Shown here: piece by piece, positions 10,240 to 18,268 of the stretch
Layout: every line of letters begins with the position of its first letter
Numbering within the stretch: position 1 is the stretch's first letter
Source of the DNA: Acidobacteriota bacterium
Lineage (GTDB): Bacteria; Acidobacteriota; Vicinamibacteria; Vicinamibacterales; CAVVIG01
DNA: 40,751 nt
NCBI GenBank assembly: GCA_025358945.1
Contig: JANYHS010000187.1
Span: forward strand, 1-40,751
Direction: 5' to 3'
Made by a program: the position numbers and the translations under genes
Notes under the pieces: model-generated
Databases searched by the model: none
The model's input: only the letters and a program-made list of their open reading frames with translations
What the model was told of the DNA's origin: nothing

Positions 10240-10763
10240 CGAAGAAGAACACGCCGCCGCAGTTGATCGCGGTCGATGGCGTGGACGCTGCGGCCGTGCA
10301 GGCCGAGGCCAGGATCGCGCTGGGATCGCCCTCGCGCGGCGGCATCAGCCGGTGGGATGCCTCCGGCGTGTTTCAGGAACTGGCGGTCGCCGAAGAGGCG
10401 GCAGGTACGCCGTCGGCGCGCACGCTCCTGTTGCTGTACGCCGCCGATCTCGCGTTCAGGCTGCGCTGGCAGATCCGGCCCGCACTCGCCGAAGGCCGCA
10501 CCGTTGTGGCCGCGCCATACATCGACACCGCGATGGCGTTCGGACGCGCAGCGGGTTTGAAGCCCTCGTGGCTCACCAATCTGTTTCGCTTTGCGCCGCG
10601 CCCGAAGCACCGGCGGTTCGTGGCCCTGAGCAAGGGCCGCGCGGCAGCGGTGAAGGATGGGTTCGTTGGTTTCAGCTCGCAGCGCATCGCGGACCACGCC
10701 GGGGGCTCGCGCCGGCAGATCATCGAAGCGACTGCCGCGCAGTTGCGCCGGCTCGCGCGATAA
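10236..10763 (+). CDS. Degenerate thymidylate-kinase-like paralogue lacking a P-loop
   Basis: GTG start at 10236 (GTGA overlap). 'LIAVDGVDAAAVQAEARIAL' aligns to 'LIAFEGPDGSGKTTQRKLF' without GKT; 'LLLLYAADLAFRLRWQIRPALAEGRTVVAAPYIDTAMAFGRAAGL' parallels the TMK 'lllhAADfrhrveevIlPAL.eGklViaDRf' region. Confidence 0.65.
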   Translation: MTKKNTPPQLIAVDGVDAAAVQAEARIALGSPSRGGISRWDASGVFQELAVAEEAAGTPSARTLLLLYAADLAFRLRWQIRPALAEGRTVVAAPYIDTAMAFGRAAGLKPSWLTNLFRFAPRPKHRRFVALSKGRAAAVKDGFVGFSSQRIADHAGGSRRQIIEATAAQLRRLAR

Positions 10764-10815
10764 CGTTCCGCCTGCTTGATGGCGCACCTCGCCCGATCCG
10801 TCGCGAGCGGGGCGA

Positions 10816-11769
10816 TCAGCATGGGACGCCGTCGTCAGCGCCTGCCTCTGCGGCGCGTCCTTCGGCCGCCGCCTCTCGGATGGTGCGGAACAGTTCCGCT
10901 GCCTCGGCCACCGCCGACGCCTCGGTGACGACGATCGCAACCTCGCGGCGGAAGTCGAGGCTGAGCGCAGCCAGCGCGAGACTGCCAATGACCACCGTCT
11001 CCTCGTCGATGAGCATGATCTTCCCGTGCGATCGCAAATCGCCGAGATGTTTCGCGGAAAACACTTCGACCGTCATGCCCGACGCCCGCTTCGCATTCAG
11101 CAGCGAGACGAGATCGGGATCCGACAACTTCGCGTCGATCAACCGGATGCTGGTCCGCGCCCCTTCAATCAGCGCCGTGAACTGCCGCCGCGCGCGCTCG
11201 GGTCCGACGATTAACCGCTCCGCCAGATCGTCGGGCATCGCCTGACGTGCGCAATCGGCCACCCACAACCGCCGAAGATCGGCCACCACTGCAGGATCGT
11301 ACGTCACCACCAGCGCGTCGCAGGTCTTCTTGAAACACTTCTTCGTGAAGTTCAGCGACGCGACGATAGCCGGGCCGTCATCGGCGACCAGATACTTGGG
11401 GTGATATTTCACGACGGCATCGGTGTAGGAATGCAGCGCCGCACCTGTTTCCTCGAGCGCGTGCCACAGCTGCACCATCTTCTTGCGGCCACCCTTGGCG
11501 CGAGAGGTGACGAGCACTTCGACGATCACGCCGCGCGTCACCGCCGCGGCAAGTTCCTCGAAGACCGCCGTGTCGTTGCAGCGGAAGAGCGACAGCGTGA
11601 TACGCGTGCGCGCGTGGCGAATGACGTCGAGCAACGCGGCCTGGCGATCACCGACCGACGTGATCAGGCGATCCGGCGGCACCGCCCTGGCGGCGTTCAT
11701 GCGCGTTTCCATGTCGGACAAAAGAACGGGGCTTAAGGCTCGTCTCGGCATATTTGTGAGAATCGGCAA
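10816..11769 (-). CDS. Phospholipase D-like domain protein
   Basis: Two HKD motifs: 'HPKYLVADDGPAIVASLNFT' and 'HGKIMLIDEETVVIGSLAL'. Confidence 0.9.
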   Translation of the reverse strand: MPILTNMPRRALSPVLLSDMETRMNAARAVPPDRLITSVGDRQAALLDVIRHARTRITLSLFRCNDTAVFEELAAAVTRGVIVEVLVTSRAKGGRKKMVQLWHALEETGAALHSYTDAVVKYHPKYLVADDGPAIVASLNFTKKCFKKTCDALVVTYDPAVVADLRRLWVADCARQAMPDDLAERLIVGPERARRQFTALIEGARTSIRLIDAKLSDPDLVSLLNAKRASGMTVEVFSAKHLGDLRSHGKIMLIDEETVVIGSLALAALSLDFRREVAIVVTEASAVAEAAELFRTIREAAAEGRAAEAGADDGVPC

Positions 11770-11865
11770 TATACACTAAGGGAGATCGACCAACGCTGAA
11801 GTACCAAGCTGTGCATCTTGGCGTCCGTCTCTGCCGTTGAAACCCTGATCGAGGTTAATCCATCC

Positions 11866-12771
11866 ATGAAGATCGTCATCGCCGGCGGCACCGGCTTTCT
11901 CGGACGCCCGCTCACCGACGCACTCGCGCGCGACGGCCACGATGTCGTCATCCTGACCCGCGGTCAGAACGGCGGTCGCACCGGCGTGCGACGTGTACCG
12001 TGGAATCCGAACGGTGAACGTGGTCCGTGGGCCGCGGAGATCGACGGCGCCGGCGCCGTCGTCAATCTCGCCGGTGAACCGATCGCGGGGAAGCGATGGA
12101 CGGCCACGCAGAAAGCCTGCATCCTCGACAGCCGCATTCAAGCCACCCGTAGCCTGGCCGCGGCGATCCGCGGCGCAACCGCCGCGCCGCAGGTGTTGGT
12201 CAACGGATCGGCGGTCGGCTACTACGGACCGCGAGGCGACGACGTCGTCACGGAATCGGCGCCTGCCGGATCCGATTTTCTGGCGCAGGTCTGCGTACAG
12301 TGGGAACACGAGGCGCTGCGCGCGGCAAGCGATCGCACGCGCGTCGTCTGCCTCCGGACCGGCATCGTCCTCGAGAAAGACGGCGGCGCGCTGCCGCAGA
12401 TGCTGCCGCCGTTCTGGTTCGGCGCTGGCGGCCCCGTTGGATCGGGCAGGCAGTACTGGCCGTGGATTCACCGTGACGACTGGATCGGGCTCGTGCAATG
12501 GGCGATCGCCTCGCCCGCGGTACGAGGCGCGATCAACGCGACGGCGCCGCATCCGGTGACCAATGCCGAATTCGCGCGCGCCCTCGGCCGCGCGATCCAT
12601 CGCCCGGCGTTCATGCCTGCTCCCGGATTCGCACTGAAGCTGGTGTTGGGCGAGATGGCCGATGCGCTGCTGCTCTCGGGACAGAACGCAGTGCCGGACG
12701 CCGCCAAGCGCGCGGGATTTTCGTTTCGCTACAGCGACGTGAACGACGCGCTGCGCGCGATTTTCTCGTAG
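11866..12771 (+). CDS. TIGR01777-type NAD-dependent epimerase (SDR family)
   Basis: 'MKIVIAGGTGFLGRPLTDALARDGHDVVILTR' Rossmann; 'NGSAVGYYGPRGDDVVTE', 'SFRYSDVNDALRAIF' typical of the family. Confidence 0.92.
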   Translation: MKIVIAGGTGFLGRPLTDALARDGHDVVILTRGQNGGRTGVRRVPWNPNGERGPWAAEIDGAGAVVNLAGEPIAGKRWTATQKACILDSRIQATRSLAAAIRGATAAPQVLVNGSAVGYYGPRGDDVVTESAPAGSDFLAQVCVQWEHEALRAASDRTRVVCLRTGIVLEKDGGALPQMLPPFWFGAGGPVGSGRQYWPWIHRDDWIGLVQWAIASPAVRGAINATAPHPVTNAEFARALGRAIHRPAFMPAPGFALKLVLGEMADALLLSGQNAVPDAAKRAGFSFRYSDVNDALRAIFS

Positions 12772-12773
12772 CG

Positions 12774-12828
12774 CAGGGGGTTCAGCCCCCTGTCGCAGCC
12801 CTGAACGGCTGCGCCACACGTCGGTGTG
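12774..12828. repeat. Three consecutive stem-loops between convergent genes
   Basis: CAGGGGG(12774-12780)/CCCCCTG(12786-12792); CGCAGCC(12794-12800)/GGCTGCG(12807-12813); CACAC(12815-12819)/GTGTG(12824-12828). No T-tract. Confidence 0.75.
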
Positions 12829-12833
12829 TTGAC

Positions 12834-13628
12834 TCAGTGCGCGAGGCCGACGAGATATTTGTCGCCGGTGGGCGCGGGCATGCCGCCTTCGGGCTCGAGC
12901 GTGACTGCCATCGCTACAGGCGCGGGGATATCCTGCGGGGTTGCAATCGTGGCGTTCACGCGGCCGTCCGCGTCGAGGATCAACATACCGGCGCTGATCG
13001 GCGAGGGCTGAGACGTCAGCACCCAGAGTTGATACGCGCGTCCCGGTGGCGGCTTGGGCAGATTCGCGGCCGTGAAGACGAGACCACGCGATCGACTCCA
13101 GTACGCGCGCGCCGACGCGCGCGGCGCAACCCTCTGACCTGCCAGATCAATGCGCGCCAGATCGGGCGCCGCCAGCACCGCCACCGTCGACCGCAACTCG
13201 AACGACGTCCGCCTGACCTCCGCCACCAGACGCTCGCCGGCATCCGCGCGCAGCGTCGTCTCGCGCAGCCTCGCCTCGAGCGTCGTCACCTGACCCCGCA
13301 ACTGCGACGCATAAGTGCCCAGTCCGACCGCCAGGGCCACTGCTGCGGCCATCGCCAGCCAGTTGGCGTACGACGGCGAACGGCGCGTGTAGACCCTGGC
13401 CAGAAGACCGGCGCGAATCGTTGCGGCAGGGACGGCAGGAGACGGGAGATGGGCCAGCGCCTCGACCACGGGCGCCCAACTGCGCACCTCGGCCGCACAG
13501 TTGGCGCAGGTCGCCAGATGCGCCTCGAACGCCTGGTTCTCGGCAGCGGTCAGCGCGCCCAGGACGTAGGCCGCCGCCTGATCGCCAAGTTGGTCGTGCA
13601 CTCCCACAATAGGCTCTACGGCGCTCAC
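12834..13628 (-). CDS. Anti-sigma factor, RskA-like (zinc-binding N-terminus, TM, RskA C-terminal domain)
   Basis: 'YVLGALTAAENQAFEAHLATCANCAAEVRSW' HX3CX2C; TM 'LAMAAAVALAVGLGTYA'; C-terminal 'GRAYQLWVLTSQPSPISAGML...VAMAVTLEPEGGMPAPTGDKYLVG'. Confidence 0.92.
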   Translation of the reverse strand: MSAVEPIVGVHDQLGDQAAAYVLGALTAAENQAFEAHLATCANCAAEVRSWAPVVEALAHLPSPAVPAATIRAGLLARVYTRRSPSYANWLAMAAAVALAVGLGTYASQLRGQVTTLEARLRETTLRADAGERLVAEVRRTSFELRSTVAVLAAPDLARIDLAGQRVAPRASARAYWSRSRGLVFTAANLPKPPPGRAYQLWVLTSQPSPISAGMLILDADGRVNATIATPQDIPAPVAMAVTLEPEGGMPAPTGDKYLVGLAH

Positions 13629-13661
13629 TCCGGATGGGATGGCCGCCGCAGAAAGGACAAG

Positions 13662-14141
13662 CTACGCCAGCATGCTGGCGGGCAGGTGCTCTTCGGGTGG
13701 GACGATCAGGATCACCTGCGCGCCCTCGTCCGTCCAGAGCTCGCCATGATCGGTATTGGCGTCGGCGTGCACGAAATCGCCCGGACCCAGCCGCCGCCCA
13801 CACGTAAAGATGCTTCCGGAGACGACGTAGCACTCTTCGGCGCCGCCGTGATGGTGCGACGGAAAGTGGGTCCCTGGCGCCACGTCGAGCAGCAAGGTCG
13901 CGTAGCCGCGCGTCTTGTTCAGCGAGAGAACCTTCATCCTGATGCCAGGCACCGGATGCGCCATCCAGGTATCGGTGTCGGACGCGTGGTGAAACGCGAA
14001 GCCATCGGGATCGGGTGATGCGGCGACGCGCTCCATCAGCCGCTGTTTGACGCTCGAATCCGGCACGACTCCACCCGTCGTCGAGGCGAGCGCCAGCGCC
14101 ACAATTGCGTCGAAGTTCACGATATCGAGGTCGTCGGTCAT
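13662..14141 (-). CDS. ChrR-like cupin domain protein
   Basis: 'VAPGTHFPSHHHGGAEECYVVSGSIFTCGRRLGPGDFVHADANTDHGELWTDEGAQVILIV' cupin metal site; overlaps the sigma factor stop. Confidence 0.88.
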   Translation of the reverse strand: MTDDLDIVNFDAIVALALASTTGGVVPDSSVKQRLMERVAASPDPDGFAFHHASDTDTWMAHPVPGIRMKVLSLNKTRGYATLLLDVAPGTHFPSHHHGGAEECYVVSGSIFTCGRRLGPGDFVHADANTDHGELWTDEGAQVILIVPPEEHLPASMLA

Positions 14142-14701
14142 TGCTCTATGAATACCTGCGACAGCTGCTCGCGCAACGCGAGCATGCCGGTGCGAATCCG
14201 CGTTTTGACAGTGCCGAGCGGGAGCTTGAAACGTTCTGCGAGCTCGGACTGCGTGAGCCCCAGGAAATACGCCTGCTCGATCAACACGCGCTGATCCGGC
14301 GGCAAGGTGTCGAGGGCGCGTGCGACGGCGCGCTGCTGCTCGCTGACGCTCGCCTGCGACTCGGGGCTCTCGACCGGTGCCGGCTCCGGCGCCGACTCCA
14401 CCGCGCGCAGGCGGACGCTATTGGCGCGCAGCCGATCGATGGCGCGGTTGCGCGCGATGCGCACCAGCCAGGCTGCCGGCGGCCCCAGCGAGACGTTGTA
14501 CGTTTCCGCCCGCGTCCAGACGAGGACGAACACTTCCTGCAGCACTTCCTCGGATTCGCTGCGATCGCGAAGAATCCGCAGGATCAAGCCGAAGAGCAGG
14601 CGGCAGTGGCGATCGTACAGATCGGCCACCGCGTGCTCATCGCGCGCGACGATGCGCTCGATGAGGACGATGTCGCCGCGGGCGTCTTCGATGTGCTGCA
14701 C
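14138..14701 (-). CDS. ECF RNA polymerase sigma factor (SigK-like)
   Basis: 'DLYDRHCRLLFGLILRILRDRSESEEVLQEVFVLVW' region 2; 'LPPDQRVLIEQAYFLGLTQSELAERFKLPLGTVKTRIRTGMLALREQL' region 4. Confidence 0.95.
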   Translation of the reverse strand: MQHIEDARGDIVLIERIVARDEHAVADLYDRHCRLLFGLILRILRDRSESEEVLQEVFVLVWTRAETYNVSLGPPAAWLVRIARNRAIDRLRANSVRLRAVESAPEPAPVESPESQASVSEQQRAVARALDTLPPDQRVLIEQAYFLGLTQSELAERFKLPLGTVKTRIRTGMLALREQLSQVFIEQ

Positions 14702-14702
14702 G

Positions 14703-15686
14703 TCAGTACGCGACCAGTGTCCGCAGCGCGGCGGTGATTTTGTCGGTGTTCGGCAGATTGAACGCCTCGAGCACGTGGGAAAACGGCGCGTGGGTATCCG
14801 GATACGTCACGCGGAGCACCGGCGCATCGAGGGCGTCGAACTTCTCTTCCATGATGACGGCCGACAGCTCGGCGCCGAGGCCCAGGGTCTTCACGTCTTC
14901 GTGAACCACCAGCACGCGATTTGTCTTGTCGAGCGATGCGAAGATCGCCGCCTTGTCAAACGGCATCAAGGTGCGCAGATCGATCACCTCCACCTCCACG
15001 CCTTCCTTCGCGAGCCGGTCGGCGGCTTCGAGCGACGGCGTCACCATCGCACCGTAGGTGAGCAGCGTCGCATCGGCGCCCTCGCGTCGCGTGGCCGCCA
15101 CGCCGATCGGCACGATCTCGTCGCCCTCTGGCACCGGCCCCTTCGCGCGACGATACAGATACTTGTGTTCGAGGAACACCACCGGGTTGTCGTCTCGAAT
15201 CGCCGCCTTCAGCAGGCCCTTCGCATCCCAGGCGGTCGACGGCGCCACGACTTTCAGCCCGGGCCGGTGAATGAACCATGCTTCGGGATTCTGCGAGTGA
15301 TACAAGCCGCCACCGACGTTGCCGCCGCTCGGCGCGCGCACCACGATCGGCACCGACGCGCGGCCGCCGTAGCGATAGCGCAGCGTCGCCGCCTGATTCA
15401 CGATCTGATCGAATCCGCACGAGATGAAGTCAGCAAACTGCATCTCCGCCACTGGACGGTAGCCGCGCAGCGCCGCGCCGATACTGACGCCGATGATCGC
15501 CGACTCCGAGATCGGCGTGTCGACCACGCGCATCTCGCCGAACTCATCGTAAAGGCCCTGCGTCACGCCGAACGCGCCGCCGTAGGGGCCCACATCCTCG
15601 CCGAGGACAAAGACCTTCGGATCGCGGCGCATCTCTTCAGCGAGCGCCTCGCGGATCGCTTCGAGGTACGACAACTCCTTGCTCAT
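14703..15686 (-). CDS. 2-oxoacid dehydrogenase E1 component, beta subunit (pyruvate or branched-chain)
   Basis: 'MSKELSYLEAIREALAEEMRRDPKVFVLGEDVGPYGGAFGVTQGLYDEFGEMRVVDTPISESAIIGVSIGAALRGYRPVAEMQFADF'. Confidence 0.95.
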   Translation of the reverse strand: MSKELSYLEAIREALAEEMRRDPKVFVLGEDVGPYGGAFGVTQGLYDEFGEMRVVDTPISESAIIGVSIGAALRGYRPVAEMQFADFISCGFDQIVNQAATLRYRYGGRASVPIVVRAPSGGNVGGGLYHSQNPEAWFIHRPGLKVVAPSTAWDAKGLLKAAIRDDNPVVFLEHKYLYRRAKGPVPEGDEIVPIGVAATRREGADATLLTYGAMVTPSLEAADRLAKEGVEVEVIDLRTLMPFDKAAIFASLDKTNRVLVVHEDVKTLGLGAELSAVIMEEKFDALDAPVLRVTYPDTHAPFSHVLEAFNLPNTDKITAALRTLVAY

Positions 15687-15697
15687 GCGATCACATC

Positions 15698-15783
15698 TCC
15701 ACCGCAGAGGACACAGAGGACACGGGAACACAAATCTTCTCGTACAAGATTCGGCCTCGTAACCTCCGGTCCTCCGTGGTGGA
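15698..15783. repeat. Intergenic imperfect inverted repeat ('CCACCGCAGAGGACACAGAGGAC'-type) with inner hairpin
   Basis: TCCACCGCAGAGGAC (15698-15712) matches the reverse complement of GTCCTCCGTGGTGGA (15769-15783) at 13/15; inner AATCTT(15733-15738)/AAGATT(15746-15751). Confidence 0.7.
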
Positions 15784-15787
15784 GCCC

Positions 15788-16771
15788 TTATGCATACAGA
15801 TCCGTCACCGCATCCTCTGGCGCGGGGTCCGGTGCGTTCAGCGCGAACTCCACGGCGTCGTCGATCGTCGTCGTGATGCGCTCCTCGATGGCCTTTTGCT
15901 TGTCGTCGTCGAGTACGTGACGGGCGCGGAGATAGGTGGTGAACGTCGGGATCGGGTCGCGACTCTTCCACATCGCGAGCTCTTCGTCGGTGCGATAGAA
16001 CGCCTTGTCGTGCTCCGAGTGCCCGTGCCAGCGATACGTCTTGCACTCGATGAGGGTCGGGCCGTCACCGGCGCGCGCGCGGGCGATCGCGCCGAGCGAC
16101 GCCTGATACACCGCCAGGACGTCGTTACCGTTAATCGCGACGCCATCGAAGCCGTACCCTTCCGCGCGAATTGCCACGTCGTCGATCGCCATGCTCTTTT
16201 CGAGCGGCACCGAGTACGCGTACTGGTTGTTCTCGCAGATGAAGACGATCGGCAGTTGCTGGACGCCGGCGAAATTCAGCGCCTCGTGAAAGTCACCCGT
16301 GTTGCTCGCGCCCTCACCGAAGTAGGCGACAACGACGTTGTCTACCTTCTCCATCTTGAAGGTGTAGCCGAGCCCGGCGGCGATCGGCAGGTTGGCGCCG
16401 AGCATGCTGGTGTTGCCGAAGATGCCGAGTTCTGTCACGCCGCTATGCAGCGCCGAATCGCGGCCCTTCGACAGGCCCGTCGTCTTCGCGAACATCTGCG
16501 ACATCATCACGCGCGCCTCGACGCCCTTCATCAAAAACGATCCGAGGTCGCGGTGCAGCGGGCAGATGAAGTCCTCTTTGCGCAGCCCGAAGCAGGTGCC
16601 GACGATGATCGCTTCCTGGCCGATGCCGGTATACACGCCGCTGCGGACCTGGCCCTGCTTGACCAGAATGCTGAGGCGCTCGTCAAAGGCGCGGATCAGT
16701 TTCAGCCAATAGAACATCTCGAGCAACTGCTCGGGGGCCAGCTTGAATTTCGTCCGTTTGATCGGGGGCAT
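15788..16771 (-). CDS. 2-oxoacid dehydrogenase E1 component, alpha subunit
   Basis: 'QVRSGVYTGIGQEAIIVGTCFGLRKEDFICPLHRDLGSFL', TPP motif 'GEGASNTGDFHEALNFAGVQQLPIVFICENNQYAYS'. Confidence 0.95.
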   Translation of the reverse strand: MPPIKRTKFKLAPEQLLEMFYWLKLIRAFDERLSILVKQGQVRSGVYTGIGQEAIIVGTCFGLRKEDFICPLHRDLGSFLMKGVEARVMMSQMFAKTTGLSKGRDSALHSGVTELGIFGNTSMLGANLPIAAGLGYTFKMEKVDNVVVAYFGEGASNTGDFHEALNFAGVQQLPIVFICENNQYAYSVPLEKSMAIDDVAIRAEGYGFDGVAINGNDVLAVYQASLGAIARARAGDGPTLIECKTYRWHGHSEHDKAFYRTDEELAMWKSRDPIPTFTTYLRARHVLDDDKQKAIEERITTTIDDAVEFALNAPDPAPEDAVTDLYA

Positions 16772-16784
16772 CGCGAATCTGCTA

Positions 16785-16864
16785 ATTGAGCAATCTGGTA
16801 ATTGGGTAATTGATCGCCGGATGGCTCAATCCCATGACCAGAGTACCCGAGTACTAGATTACCC
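16785..16864. repeat. Intergenic region with nested dyads and 'GGTAATTGGGTAATTGA' repetition
   Basis: ATTGAGC(16785-16791)/GCTCAAT(16824-16830); GGGTAAT(16804-16810)/ATTACCC(16858-16864); AGTAC(16842-16846)/GTACT(16851-16855). Confidence 0.6.
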
Positions 16865-18247
16865 GATCCCGACGATCCGTTCGGCGGCGTCCACCGCCTC
16901 GGGCCAGAGCCCTGTGCCGCGCTCACTGCGCAGGATGGCAATCACCTGCTCCGGCGGAAGCTTGCCGCGGTAGGGACGGTCGGCCGACAGCGCATCCAGA
17001 TGGTCGGCCGTGCACAGGATGCGGGCCGACGGCGACAACTGGCCGGCTGGCAGATTGCGGAAATAGCCGCGGCCGTCCAGCCGCTCGTGATGCGCGCTGG
17101 CGTCGAAGGCCAACTCGCCGAACACCGGAACGCGCTCGAGGATCTGATACGTGTAGTACGGGTGCAGCTTCACGACTTCCCACTCGCGCGGCGTCAGCGT
17201 GCCCGGTTTGTCGAGGATGCGGTTCGGCACGCTGAGCTTACCGATGTCGTGCAGGAGCGCCGCGCGCCGGAGCCGCACGATCGTCGGTTCGTCCAGCCCC
17301 AGGTCGCGGCCGATGGAAACGGCAAAATCAGCCACCCGCTCGGAGTGGTGATACGTGAACGGCGACTTCGCGTCGATCACCCACGCGAACGCCGCGGCAA
17401 TGTCGTTCAGCCGCTGCTCGTCGGCGACAATCTCGCGTCCTTCCGGTTCGGCGGCCGCCACGGTGCTGTCGAGCGCCGGCGATCCACACGCCTCCCACAG
17501 ATCGTCCTCGCCACACACGCTCACGAATGCGTCGACGATGTCGGGGTCGAACCAGCTGCCGCGCCGCTGGCGCGCCACGGTGGCCGCACTCGACGGATTT
17601 TTTTCGCTCGCAAAAATCTCCGCCACCTGCGCCAGCCCCACGATGCGCGCGAGGACTGGTATGCCGTCGCGGCGAAGCCCATCCGGATAGCCGCCGCCGT
17701 CCCAGTGCTCGTCCATGCAGCGAATCGCCTGCGCGGTCGGCTGCGAGAAGCCCAGCGTACGCGCGATCTCCGCGCCACGATCGCAGCGCACTTCGAACAG
17801 AATGCGGCGGCTCGCCGGGCCTTTGGCCGCCAGCACCGCGAGGCGGCGCACGCGCTCGAAGAGCTTGCCTTCCGGCTCCGCGTAGTCGAGGACGTACGCG
17901 ATCTGCTCGCGCAGCTTGCGCCAGTCGCGTAGCCAGACACCCCGCTTGGCGACTTGGTCATCGCCACCGAATAACTGAAACACGCGCGCCGAGTTGCTGG
18001 AGCAGCCGGCGTCCTTCAGCAGCAGCGCATAAAACAGGTCTGATTGATCGTCGGGTGACAGGCCCATGGCGGCGCCGATCCGCATCCCGATGAGGCAACT
18101 GCGGGAGGCGTGGCCGCGCGGGTGCCCCTCGGTCAGGTCCAGAGCGTAGGAGAGGCTGGATAGGATCGACGAAAGCTTGACCGTCGTCGCGGTTTCGACA
18201 CCCATCCCGTTGTTGTGCAGATCTAGCACATTCGACTCAACGGACAC
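16859..18247 (-). CDS. HD-GYP-type phosphohydrolase with two HD-like halves
   Basis: C-terminal 'RRAALLHDIGKLSVPNRILDKPGTLTPREWEVVKLHPYYTYQILERV...HHERLDGRGYFRNL'; N-half 'EHWDGGGYPDGLRRDGIPVLARIVGLAQVAEIF' but 'LLKDAGCSSN' in the HD position. Confidence 0.88.
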   Translation of the reverse strand: MSVESNVLDLHNNGMGVETATTVKLSSILSSLSYALDLTEGHPRGHASRSCLIGMRIGAAMGLSPDDQSDLFYALLLKDAGCSSNSARVFQLFGGDDQVAKRGVWLRDWRKLREQIAYVLDYAEPEGKLFERVRRLAVLAAKGPASRRILFEVRCDRGAEIARTLGFSQPTAQAIRCMDEHWDGGGYPDGLRRDGIPVLARIVGLAQVAEIFASEKNPSSAATVARQRRGSWFDPDIVDAFVSVCGEDDLWEACGSPALDSTVAAAEPEGREIVADEQRLNDIAAAFAWVIDAKSPFTYHHSERVADFAVSIGRDLGLDEPTIVRLRRAALLHDIGKLSVPNRILDKPGTLTPREWEVVKLHPYYTYQILERVPVFGELAFDASAHHERLDGRGYFRNLPAGQLSPSARILCTADHLDALSADRPYRGKLPPEQVIAILRSERGTGLWPEAVDAAERIVGIG

Positions 18248-18268
18248 GACGGGAAAACGGATTGGAGA

